Shown here one piece after another: positions 1 through 4,882 of a stretch of DNA of 5,108 nucleotides. The translations under genes and the position numbers were made by a program. The notes under the pieces are model-generated. The model worked only from the letters and a program-made list of their open reading frames with translations, searched no databases and had not been told where the DNA came from. This DNA comes from Methyloceanibacter sp. (GTDB taxonomy: Bacteria > Pseudomonadota > Alphaproteobacteria > Rhizobiales > Methyloligellaceae): contig JALHTP010000049.1 of assembly GCA_022865725.1 (NCBI GenBank), forward strand, positions 1 to 5,108. Reading direction: 5' to 3'. Positions within the stretch are counted from its first letter, which is position 1. Every line of letters starts with the position of its first letter.

Positions 1-13
1 CCATCTTCGTCAT
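1..13 (-). CDS. nuoE: Start of the next nuo operon gene, probably nuoE (only the first codons)
   Basis: Only four codons are visible (M-T-K-M), so the protein itself cannot be identified. An ATG at 13-11 follows the nuoD stop after an 11-bp gap and is preceded by a purine-rich GGAGGG ribosome binding site about 4 nt upstream, which supports a real translation start. In the standard order nuoE (24 kDa subunit, [2Fe-2S] cluster N1a, NADH dehydrogenase module) follows nuoD. The name therefore rests on position alone. Given that this operon already carries two extra genes, another inserted gene cannot be excluded. Confidence 0.45.
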
Positions 14-24
14 CTTGCCCTCCC

Positions 25-1251
25 TCACCGGTCAATCTCTCCAAACACGATATCGATCGAGCCGAGCACGGCCGAGACATCGGCCAGCATATGGCCCCTG
101 CATAAGAAGTCCATGGCGGCAAGATGGGGGAAGCTCGGCGCCCTGATCTTGCAGCGATACGGCCGGTTGGTGCCGTCGGAGACGAGATAGACGCCGAACT
201 CGCCTTTCGGCGCCTCGACCGCAGCATAGACCTCGCCTTTGGGCACGTGATAGCCCTCGGTATAGAGCTTGAAGTGATGGATCAGCGCCTCCATCGAGCT
301 CTTCATCTCCGCGCGGCGCGGCGGCACCATCTTGTGATTTTCGACGGTGACGGGGCCAAGCTCGGTGGTCAGCTTCTCGCAGCATTGCTTCATGATGCGC
401 ACCGACTGGCGCATCTCCTCCATGCGGACGAGGTAGCGGTCGTAGCAATCGCCATTTTTGCCGATGGGAATATCGAACTTGAGCTCGTCGTAGCATTCGT
501 AGGGTTGCGACTTGCGCAAATCCCAGGGCGCGCCCGAGCCCCGCACCATGACGCCGGAGAAGCCGTGCGCCCAGGCGTCCGCGAGCGAGACCACGCCGAT
601 ATCGACGTTCCTCTGCTTGAAGATGCGGTTGTCGGTCAGCAATGTCTCGATGTCGTCGCAGACTTTGAGGAACGGGTCGCAGAAGGCGTAGATGTCGGCG
701 ACGAGCTCGGGGGGAAGATCCTGATGCACGCCGCCGGGGCGGATATAGGCCGCATGCATGCGGCTGCCGCTTGCCCGCTCGTAGAACACCATCAGCTTCT
801 CGCGCTCCTCGAAGCCCCAGAGCGGCGGCGTAAGCGCCCCGACATCCAGGGCTTGCGTGGTGACGTTGAGGAGATGGGAGAGGAGGCGCCCGATCTCGGA
901 ATAGAGCACACGGATGAGCTGCGCCCGTTTCGGCACGGTCACGCCCACGAGCTTCTCGACGGCCAGCGAAAAGCCATGCTCCTGGTTCATCGGCGCCACG
1001 TAGTCGAGCCGGTCGAAATAGGGCAGCGCCTGGAGATAGGTCTTGTACTCGATCAGCTTCTCGGTGCCGCGATGCAGCAGCCCGATATGCGGATCGACGC
1101 GCTCCACCACCTCGCCGTCGAGCTCGAGCACGAGACGAAGCACGCCGTGCGCCGCCGGATGCTGCGGCCCGAAATTGATGGTGAATTTGCGCTCCTCGCC
1201 TCCGCGCTTGCCAGCGTCGGCCTCGGACGTATCGGTTGCGGTTTCGGCCAT
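25..1251 (-). CDS. nuoD: NADH:quinone oxidoreductase subunit D (49 kDa subunit)
   Basis: This is the 49-kDa subunit of respiratory complex I. With NuoB it forms the cytoplasmic quinone-reduction pocket next to cluster N2. The product is 408 aa, normal for the family. Visible landmarks are the N-terminal NFGPQHPAAHG loop (residues 26-36), the family signature LHRGTEKLIEYK (59-70), LPYFDRLDYV (76-85), GRLLSHLLN (121-129) and the canonical C-terminus DIVFGEIDR. By recalled spacing, His35 and Tyr84 match the quinone headgroup ligands known from Thermus and bovine complex I (49 residues apart). I chose the ATG at 1251 because AAAGGA lies 4 nt upstream (1256-1261) and the upstream in-frame codons would overlap the preceding gene. 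The first ~20 residues are a poorly conserved acidic tail. The gene starts 17 bp after an unusual small membrane-protein gene, where nuoC would normally be the direct neighbour. Confidence 0.97.
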   Translation of the reverse strand: MAETATDTSEADAGKRGGEERKFTINFGPQHPAAHGVLRLVLELDGEVVERVDPHIGLLHRGTEKLIEYKTYLQALPYFDRLDYVAPMNQEHGFSLAVEKLVGVTVPKRAQLIRVLYSEIGRLLSHLLNVTTQALDVGALTPPLWGFEEREKLMVFYERASGSRMHAAYIRPGGVHQDLPPELVADIYAFCDPFLKVCDDIETLLTDNRIFKQRNVDIGVVSLADAWAHGFSGVMVRGSGAPWDLRKSQPYECYDELKFDIPIGKNGDCYDRYLVRMEEMRQSVRIMKQCCEKLTTELGPVTVENHKMVPPRRAEMKSSMEALIHHFKLYTEGYHVPKGEVYAAVEAPKGEFGVYLVSDGTNRPYRCKIRAPSFPHLAAMDFLCRGHMLADVSAVLGSIDIVFGEIDR

Positions 1252-1268
1252 CGGTTCCTTTGTCGCGC

Positions 1269-1634
1269 TCAAGCGAATGCCTTCTCGCCGACCCATCGGC
1301 CCGCATAAGCCGCGAGCAGACAAGGTAGGCCGAGCACCGCGAACATAATAAGTCCCGCTGGCAATAGGTTGGGGACGCCGTCCTGGGTCAATGCCAAAAT
1401 CAGGGACCATATCGCCTGGCCGGCGATCAGTCCGACAACCCACCGCCAGGGACGGTCGCGCCATGCCAAACCCATGAGAAACGCGGCGAGCAGCAATAAT
1501 GGATAGCCGAGCCGCCAATAGAGGGGATCGTCCCAGGCCTCGCGACGGTGCACGAGTTGCCGCGTGAGCTCCCAGTCGGCCGCTCCAAGGAGCGCCGAAA
1601 GCGCCGTAGGCAAGAGTTCGGAGCGAGCGGTCAT
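1269..1634 (-). CDS. Small integral membrane protein of unknown function, inserted in the nuo operon
   Basis: I do not recognise this 121-aa protein as any complex I subunit. It has an N-terminal hydrophilic part with a short hydrophobic stretch (residues 7-19) and a charged, Trp-rich section. Three probable membrane segments follow, at about 42-57, 64-83 and 89-112, separated by a short basic loop (RDRPWRW, 59-65) and a TQDG loop. There are no cysteine clusters or obvious catalytic motifs. Reality as a gene is supported by its ATG overlapping the stop of the preceding thioesterase gene (ATGA, 1634-1631), by its end 17 bp before nuoD, and by a coherent membrane topology. A GGAGGGG element lies about 13 nt upstream, rather far, so translation is probably coupled to the upstream gene. 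It could be a membrane partner of the thioesterase or an accessory factor near complex I; both are inference. Confidence 0.75.
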   Translation of the reverse strand: MTARSELLPTALSALLGAADWELTRQLVHRREAWDDPLYWRLGYPLLLLAAFLMGLAWRDRPWRWVVGLIAGQAIWSLILALTQDGVPNLLPAGLIMFAVLGLPCLLAAYAGRWVGEKAFA

Positions 1635-2089
1635 CTTGGGTTATCCGCCCCTCCCGTAGCGCTCGTGGCTTGCAACTTCGCCAGCTTGGCGGCGATGCGG
1701 CGATTGAAGCGATCCCAGGTGACGATGAAGCGCTCATGGGTGCCGGTGCCGATCTCGTCGACGCCATCATGGGCGACGACCTTGAAGCGGGCCCGTGGCC
1801 CCCTCACCTCGATGCACTCCGCATCGACGGTGACGGTGAGGCCGGGGGGCGTCGCCGATTTGTGGGAGACATCGATATGGACGCCGAGGCTCCCCTCGCC
1901 CGCATCGAGATGCGGCTCCATGAGCTGCACGCAGGTCCATTCCATCAGCCCGACCATGAAGCCCGTGGCAAACACGTCGGGCATGGCCTGGAGCTGCGGC
2001 GATTCCGTATAGAGCTGCGGGACCGTCTTGGTCGGCGGCACCAGATAGGAGAAGCTGTGCTTCAGCCCTGCCTTCAACGACGGCCTCAT
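1631..2089 (-). CDS. FlK-like hot-dog-fold acyl-CoA thioesterase, inserted in the nuo operon
   Basis: The 152-aa product closely resembles the fluoroacetyl-CoA thioesterase FlK of Streptomyces cattleya (139 aa, from recall). Shared blocks include VPP.KTV..LY.ESP (17-31), VFATGFMVGLMEW (39-51), GEGSLG (64-69), ATPPGLTVTV (79-88) and AHDGVDEIGTGTHER (106-120). The FlK catalytic residues as I remember them (Thr42, Glu50, His76) fall at the same numbers here, as do Gly69 and Arg120. The pocket residues Phe33 and Phe36 (the lid) are Leu33 and Met36 here, so fluoroacetyl selectivity is doubtful. It should hydrolyse a small acyl-CoA to the free acid plus CoA in the cytoplasm; the physiological substrate is unknown. 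The ATG overlaps the nuoC stop by 4 bases (ATGA, 2089-2086), with AAGGA 9 nt upstream (2099-2103). Its own stop overlaps the next start in the same way. The last ~20 residues extend beyond the conserved domain. Confidence 0.9.
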   Translation of the reverse strand: MRPSLKAGLKHSFSYLVPPTKTVPQLYTESPQLQAMPDVFATGFMVGLMEWTCVQLMEPHLDAGEGSLGVHIDVSHKSATPPGLTVTVDAECIEVRGPRARFKVVAHDGVDEIGTGTHERFIVTWDRFNRRIAAKLAKLQATSATGGADNPR

Positions 2090-2712
2090 GGCTCGCGGTC
2101 CTTGTCGCGCGCCTCTCCGGCCTTCTCGTCGCCGGGGATGGCGCTGTCCATGCCTTCCCAGGGACTGAGGAAATCGAAGCTCCGATAGTCCTGCATCAGC
2201 TTCACCGGCTCATAGACCACGCGCTTCAGCTCATCGTCGTAGCGGAGCTCGACGAAGCCGGTCAGGGGAAAGTCCTTGCGCAAGGGATGGCCCTGGAAGC
2301 CGTAATCGGTGAGGAGGCGCCGGAGATCGGGATGGCCTTCAAACAGGATGCCGTAGAGATCGTAGGCTTCCCGCTCGAACCAGTTGGCGGCCGGAAACAC
2401 CCCGACAATGCTCGGCACAGGGTGCGCGGCGTCGGTTCTGGCGCGTACGCGGATGCGGTGGTTCAGCCAGGGGCTCAGCAAATGATAGACGACATCGAAG
2501 CGTTCCTCGCGCTCGGGGTAATCGACGCCGCAAATGTCGATCAGGGAGCCGAAGCGGCAAAGCTGGTCGTCGCGCAAGAGCTGAATGACGTGCGGGATGG
2601 CGTCGCGCTCGACCTCGATGGTGAGCTCGCCGAGCGTCACCTGCGACGCCAGAAGCTTGGTCCCGAGTCGATCGCCGAGATAGGCGGCGAGCTTGTTAAG
2701 GGCTTCGTCCAT
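2086..2712 (-). CDS. nuoC: NADH:quinone oxidoreductase subunit C (30 kDa subunit)
   Basis: This peripheral-arm subunit of complex I packs against NuoB and NuoD in the connecting module and binds no cofactor. The product is 208 aa. The 30-kDa family signature is clear: an FEREAYDLYGI motif (112-122) followed by GHPDLRRLLTDYGF (126-139), HPLRKDFPL (142-150) and ELRYD (155-159). It is a stand-alone NuoC, not the NuoCD fusion found in enterobacteria. I prefer ATG 2712 over the adjacent in-frame TTG at 2715, because GGAG at 2718-2721 is 5 nt from the ATG but only 2 nt from the TTG. It starts 33 bp after nuoB ends. The last ~18 residues are a charged tail typical of variable NuoC C-termini. Its stop codon is embedded in the start of the FlK-like thioesterase gene. 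Confidence 0.96.
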   Translation of the reverse strand: MDEALNKLAAYLGDRLGTKLLASQVTLGELTIEVERDAIPHVIQLLRDDQLCRFGSLIDICGVDYPEREERFDVVYHLLSPWLNHRIRVRARTDAAHPVPSIVGVFPAANWFEREAYDLYGILFEGHPDLRRLLTDYGFQGHPLRKDFPLTGFVELRYDDELKRVVYEPVKLMQDYRSFDFLSPWEGMDSAIPGDEKAGEARDKDREP

Positions 2713-2745
2713 CAAGGCTCCAGGAGGGACGTTCGCGGAAACGGA

Positions 2746-3303
2746 TCAGCGCTCGATCGTGCCGGTCCGTCTGATCTTCTTCTGCAAAAGGAGGACGCCA
2801 TAGACGAGCGCCTCGGCCGTCGGCGGGCAGCCGGGCACATAGATGTCCACCGGCACGATACGGTCGCAGCCGCGCACCACCGAGTAGGAATAATGATAAT
2901 AGCCGCCGCCATTGGCGCAGGATCCCATGGAGATGACATAGCGGGGCTCGGGCATCTGGTCGTAGACCTTGCGTAGCGCGGGCGCCATCTTGTTGCACAG
3001 CGTGCCGGCCACGATCATCACGTCGGATTGCCGCGGGCTTCCGCGCGGGGCGAAGCCGAAGCGCTCCAGATCGTAGCGCGGCATGGAGGCCTGCATCATC
3101 TCCACCGCGCAGCAGGCAAGCCCGAAGGTCATCCACATGAGCGAGCCGGTGCGCGCCCAGTTGATCAAATCGTCGGCGGTGGTCAGTAGGAAGCCCTTAT
3201 CGGCGAGCTCGTCGGAGAAGAGGCCGAAGCTCGTCGCGCCCGGCGTGATGATGCCGCCGCTCCGCCCTTCCTTCTCGAAATGGGGGTCCGTAATCAATCC
3301 CAT
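2746..3303 (-). CDS. nuoB: NADH:quinone oxidoreductase subunit B (PSST, cluster N2)
   Basis: NuoB carries the [4Fe-4S] cluster N2, the last electron carrier before quinone, at the junction of the peripheral and membrane arms. From ATG 3303 the product is 185 aa. The four expected N2 ligands are visible as the adjacent pair Cys64-Cys65 in FGLACCAVEMM, Cys129 in MGSCANGG and Cys159 in VPGCPPTAEAL. The segment ADKGFL.TTADDLINWARTGS (34-54) is typical of alphaproteobacterial and mitochondrial homologues. An in-frame GTG at 3324 would add seven residues and overlap nuoA by 31 bp. I prefer the ATG because GGAAAGG (3313-3319) lies 9 nt upstream of it, while the GTG lacks a convincing ribosome binding site. 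With this start the gene overlaps the end of nuoA by 10 bp. Confidence 0.95.
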   Translation of the reverse strand: MGLITDPHFEKEGRSGGIITPGATSFGLFSDELADKGFLLTTADDLINWARTGSLMWMTFGLACCAVEMMQASMPRYDLERFGFAPRGSPRQSDVMIVAGTLCNKMAPALRKVYDQMPEPRYVISMGSCANGGGYYHYSYSVVRGCDRIVPVDIYVPGCPPTAEALVYGVLLLQKKIRRTGTIER

Positions 3304-3659
3304 TCCAGTGCGCCTTTCCGCCACTCATAGATGAAGCCGATGGTGAGAATGGCGAGGAAGATCATCATGGCCCAGAAGCCGAAGATTCCGATATCCTTGA
3401 AGGCCACGGCCCAGGGGAACAGATACGCGACCTCGAGGTCGAAGATAATGAACAAAAGTGACACGAGGTAGAAGCGGACGTCGAATTTCATGCGCGCGTC
3501 GTCGAAGGCGTCGAAGCCACATTCATAGGCCGAGACCTTCTCGGGATCAGGCTTGTTCACGGCGATCACGAAAGGCGCAAGCAGAATGGCCGCGCTGATG
3601 GCGAAGGCGATGCCGATGAAGATCGCGAGCGGCAGGTAAGTCTGAAGCAGCTGGCCCAT
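3294..3659 (-). CDS. nuoA: NADH:quinone oxidoreductase subunit A (ND3 homologue)
   Basis: NuoA is a small membrane subunit of complex I located where the membrane and peripheral arms meet. The 121-aa product has three membrane segments at about 10-33, 62-83 and 90-111. The conserved loop after helix 1 reads SAYECGFDAF (43-52), including the Cys47 that corresponds to the switch cysteine of mitochondrial ND3. Helix 2 carries Asp74 and Glu76 in FDLEVAYLFPW, matching the conserved acidic pair of the family. It is the first nuo gene and starts only 33 nt after the 3' end of tRNA-Asp. The closest Shine-Dalgarno-like sequence, AGAGGA (3662-3667), is unusually close to the ATG (2-3 nt). No room remains for a separate promoter between the tRNA and this gene, so it is probably transcribed through tRNA-Asp. 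Confidence 0.97.
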   Translation of the reverse strand: MGQLLQTYLPLAIFIGIAFAISAAILLAPFVIAVNKPDPEKVSAYECGFDAFDDARMKFDVRFYLVSLLFIIFDLEVAYLFPWAVAFKDIGIFGFWAMMIFLAILTIGFIYEWRKGALEWD

Positions 3660-3692
3660 GGTCCTCTTTTCCGAGTGTGGGGGCCAAAAGAA

Positions 3693-3769
3693 TGGCGGGA
3701 GTGACGGGACTCGAACCCGCGACCTTCGGCGTGACAGGCCGACGCTCTAACCAACTGAGCTACACCCCC
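3693..3769 (-). tRNA. tRNA-Asp (anticodon GUC)
   Basis: The complementary strand folds into a full cloverleaf of 77 nt including an encoded CCA end. The acceptor stem GGGGGTG pairs with CACTCCC with one G·T pair, and the discriminator base is G73, as expected for tRNA-Asp. The anticodon arm is TCGGC-CTGTCAC-GCCGA, giving anticodon GTC at positions 34-36. The T arm is GCGGG-TTCGAGT-CCCGT. The gene lies 33 nt upstream of nuoA, with a candidate promoter about 40 nt before its 5' end. Confidence 0.98.
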
Positions 3770-3807
3770 CTACCGGGCCGTAATCCACGGCCGGAGGCGA
3801 TCTTCAG

Positions 3808-3836
3808 CATGTACGGCCTCGGATTCGCCAAGTCAA
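3808..3836 (-). promoter_or_regulatory. Candidate sigma70-type promoter for tRNA-Asp and the nuo operon
   Basis: On the minus strand TTGACT (3836-3831) matches the -35 consensus at five of six bases. After exactly 17 bp it is followed by TACATG (3813-3808), a weak -10 hexamer matching at three of six. Transcription would begin near 3803-3801, giving a leader of about 32-34 nt before the mature tRNA-Asp. No comparable element is visible between the tRNA and nuoA, so this may also drive the nuo genes. The call rests on sequence match alone. Confidence 0.45.
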
Positions 3837-3842
3837 GGCAAG

Positions 3843-3866
3843 GCCCGGACCGCTAAGGCGCCGGGC
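3843..3866 (-). other. Strong bulged hairpin upstream of the tRNA-Asp/nuo promoter
   Basis: The minus strand reads GCCCGG-CGC-CTTA-GCG-GT-CCGGGC: six plus three GC-rich base pairs with a two-base bulge on one side and a four-base loop. It lies 60 nt after the stop codon of the Sel1-repeat gene and just before the -35 box of the candidate promoter. Neither strand shows a clear T-run after the stem, so it may stall or end upstream transcription, protect a 3' end, or have no role. Confidence 0.4.
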
Positions 3867-3901
3867 GATCAACTTTGGGGGGAGCTGAATTGCGCTAAAG
3901 T

Positions 3902-3924
3902 AAACCGGGGCCCGAAACCCGTTT
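3902..3924 (-). terminator. Possible weak terminator hairpin after the Sel1-repeat gene
   Basis: Directly after tandem TAA TAA stop codons the minus strand can fold AAAC-GGG against CCC-G-GTTT, with a single bulged G and an eight-base loop. It is followed by ACTTTAG, which is not a proper U-tract. The position is right for a transcription end, but the stem is modest. Confidence 0.3.
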
Positions 3925-3925
3925 A

Positions 3926-4645
3926 TTACTGCTCGGGGGTCTCGCTCGCGCTCCCATCCTCCAGGCTGGCAAGGATGTTCTGAGCCGCTGGATCGCCGCG
4001 CTTGGCTGCCTCGCCGATCAGCCGCTTGGCTTCCTCGGGGTTGAAGCCGACGCCGTAAGAGCCGTCCTTGTAGAAATGACCCAGGATCAGCATGGCGCGC
4101 GTGGAGCCTGCCTCGGCGGCGCGACGGATCATGCGGATGCCGTCGATCTCGTTCTTCTGGACACCCTTGCCGGTCAGTTGCGCCATGCCGAACAGCATCA
4201 TGGCGCTCGGGTCGCCGCGCTCGGCCGCCTTCTGCATCAGGCCGGCGGCTTCGCCCTCGGGCGAGATATAAGCGAGAGCAAGCATCGCCGAGCCATTGCC
4301 CTCGCCGATGAGCCGGTCAAGCAGCGGCTTCGCCTCCTCGTTCTTCTTCCCGGCGAGATAAGCGAGTGCGGCTTCGAGCACGAAGCGCCGCTCGTCGGGA
4401 TGGAGCTTCATGGCCTCGATGCACGCAGGGATTGCGCGGTAAGAGTCGATCGTCTGGAAGGGACGGCCCCATTCGTCAGGACCGAAGCCCGAGAAGGGAT
4501 CGGCGGCAACACGGTCGCAAAGCTGCTCCGGGGTCTGCTCCGGAGCCACAGTATCCAAGTCCAAGGGGGCGGCGGACAGCCCTGTCACCGGCTGCAACAC
4601 GATGGCTGAGCCAAGCAAGACTAAAGCGGCAGCTACGCACCGCAT
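3926..4645 (-). CDS. Secreted Sel1-repeat (SLR) protein
   Basis: The 239-aa product starts with a classical signal peptide: a short basic start (MR), a hydrophobic core at residues 4-17, and likely cleavage near LSA-A or SAA-P at 25-26. The mature protein is thus probably periplasmic. An N-terminal domain carries Cys43 and Cys75 (in AIPACIEAM), spaced as in other alphaproteobacterial Sel1/TPR proteins and possibly forming a disulfide. Helical Sel1-like repeats then run from about 85 to 230. The clearest are AAERGDPSAMMLFGMAQLTGK (140-160), AAEAGSTRAMLILGHFYKDG (176-195) and AAKRGDPAAQNILASLEDG (213-231). Such repeats serve as protein-binding scaffolds; the partner is unknown. The start is firm: AGGAGG (4651-4656) is 5 nt from the ATG. 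The gene lies 41 nt after tRNA-Val and ends with two consecutive TAA codons. Its placement between the two tRNAs is not part of the usual hup-tRNA-nuo layout I know. Confidence 0.9.
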   Translation of the reverse strand: MRCVAAALVLLGSAIVLQPVTGLSAAPLDLDTVAPEQTPEQLCDRVAADPFSGFGPDEWGRPFQTIDSYRAIPACIEAMKLHPDERRFVLEAALAYLAGKKNEEAKPLLDRLIGEGNGSAMLALAYISPEGEAAGLMQKAAERGDPSAMMLFGMAQLTGKGVQKNEIDGIRMIRRAAEAGSTRAMLILGHFYKDGSYGVGFNPEEAKRLIGEAAKRGDPAAQNILASLEDGSASETPEQ

Positions 4646-4650
4646 CGAAA

Positions 4651-4656
4651 CCTCCT
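4651..4656 (-). promoter_or_regulatory. Perfect Shine-Dalgarno sequence of the Sel1-repeat gene
   Basis: AGGAGG on the minus strand, 5 nt before the ATG at 4645. It fixes the start codon and implies efficient translation, and is the strongest ribosome binding site in the window. Confidence 0.85.
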
Positions 4657-4686
4657 ATGCAACGACGAGAGATGCCGGCAACGCGC

Positions 4687-4762
4687 TGGTGGGCGGTGAC
4701 AGTCTCGAACTGCCGACCTCCTGGGTGTAAACCAGGCGCTCTTCCAGCTGAGCTAACCGCCC
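4687..4762 (-). tRNA. tRNA-Val (anticodon UAC)
   Basis: The minus strand gives a complete 76-nt cloverleaf with encoded CCA. The acceptor stem GGGCGGT pairs with ACCGCCC, and the discriminator is A73. The anticodon arm is CCTGG-TTTACAC-CCAGG with anticodon TAC, and the T arm is GGCAG-TTCGAGA-CTGTC. It lies between the hup gene and the Sel1-repeat gene. I see no convincing promoter in the roughly 60 nt upstream of its 5' end. Confidence 0.98.
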
Positions 4763-4823
4763 TGCTACGCCGCGCGATAGAGCAAGCTAACCCGGATCGC
4801 CATAGGAAATGTTGCAAACAATA

Positions 4824-4836
4824 GAGGCGAAGCCTC
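4824..4836 (-). terminator. Second candidate terminator hairpin downstream of hup
   Basis: GAGGC-TTC-GCCTC on the minus strand, followed by TATTGTTT. The stem is a short but perfect 5-bp GC-rich helix and the trailing T content is moderate. It may back up the hairpin directly after hup. The same GCCTC arm can alternatively pair with a GAGGCG further upstream (4854-4859). Confidence 0.4.
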
Positions 4837-4860
4837 ACCTAACAGCGAGACTCCGCCTCC

Positions 4861-4882
4861 AAAAAGTCGTCCGTTTCCGGAC
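4861..4882 (-). terminator. Candidate intrinsic terminator of hup
   Basis: Immediately after the hup stop codon the minus strand reads GTCCG-GAAA-CGGAC, a perfect 5-bp stem closed by a GAAA tetraloop. It is followed by GAC and then TTTTT (4865-4861). The position and the T-run support rho-independent termination, although the stem is short and the T-run begins 3 nt after it. Confidence 0.55.

Noticed and set aside
124..1308. Long plus-strand open frame (394 codons) opposite nuoD
   Set aside because: It is the antisense shadow of the well-conserved nuoD in high-GC DNA; the translation is Ala/Asp/Leu/His-rich with no recognisable domain.
1252..1770. N-terminal extension of nuoD to a 581-residue protein
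   Set aside because: The extra 173 residues are low-complexity Arg/Ala/Gly/Pro-rich and overlap the membrane-protein and thioesterase genes in another frame. NuoD homology begins just after the ATG at 1251, which has its own ribosome binding site.
1670..2188. Plus-strand open frame opposite the thioesterase gene
   Set aside because: Antisense shadow; the minus-strand frame has clear FlK-like motifs over its full length.
2287..2976. Plus-strand open frame of 229 codons spanning nuoC and nuoB
   Set aside because: It crosses two confidently identified genes on the opposite strand and shows no domain of its own.
2696..3136. Minus-strand out-of-frame open frame within nuoB
   Set aside because: Arg/Leu-rich frame-shifted reading of nuoB with no motif; a composition artefact.
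3566..3754. 62-codon minus-strand frame running through tRNA-Asp into nuoA
   Set aside because: Its sequence (GRGFESRHSRH) is the familiar spurious translation of a tRNA T-arm.
4810..4820. Short inverted repeat TGTT-GCA-AACA upstream of tRNA-Val as a possible operator
   Set aside because: Only four base pairs per arm and no second copy, so it is expected by chance.
4476..4838. 120-codon minus-strand frame across tRNA-Val
   Set aside because: It contains the typical tRNA-derived pseudo-peptide SSAGRAPGLHPGGRQFE and overlaps the Sel1-repeat gene out of frame.
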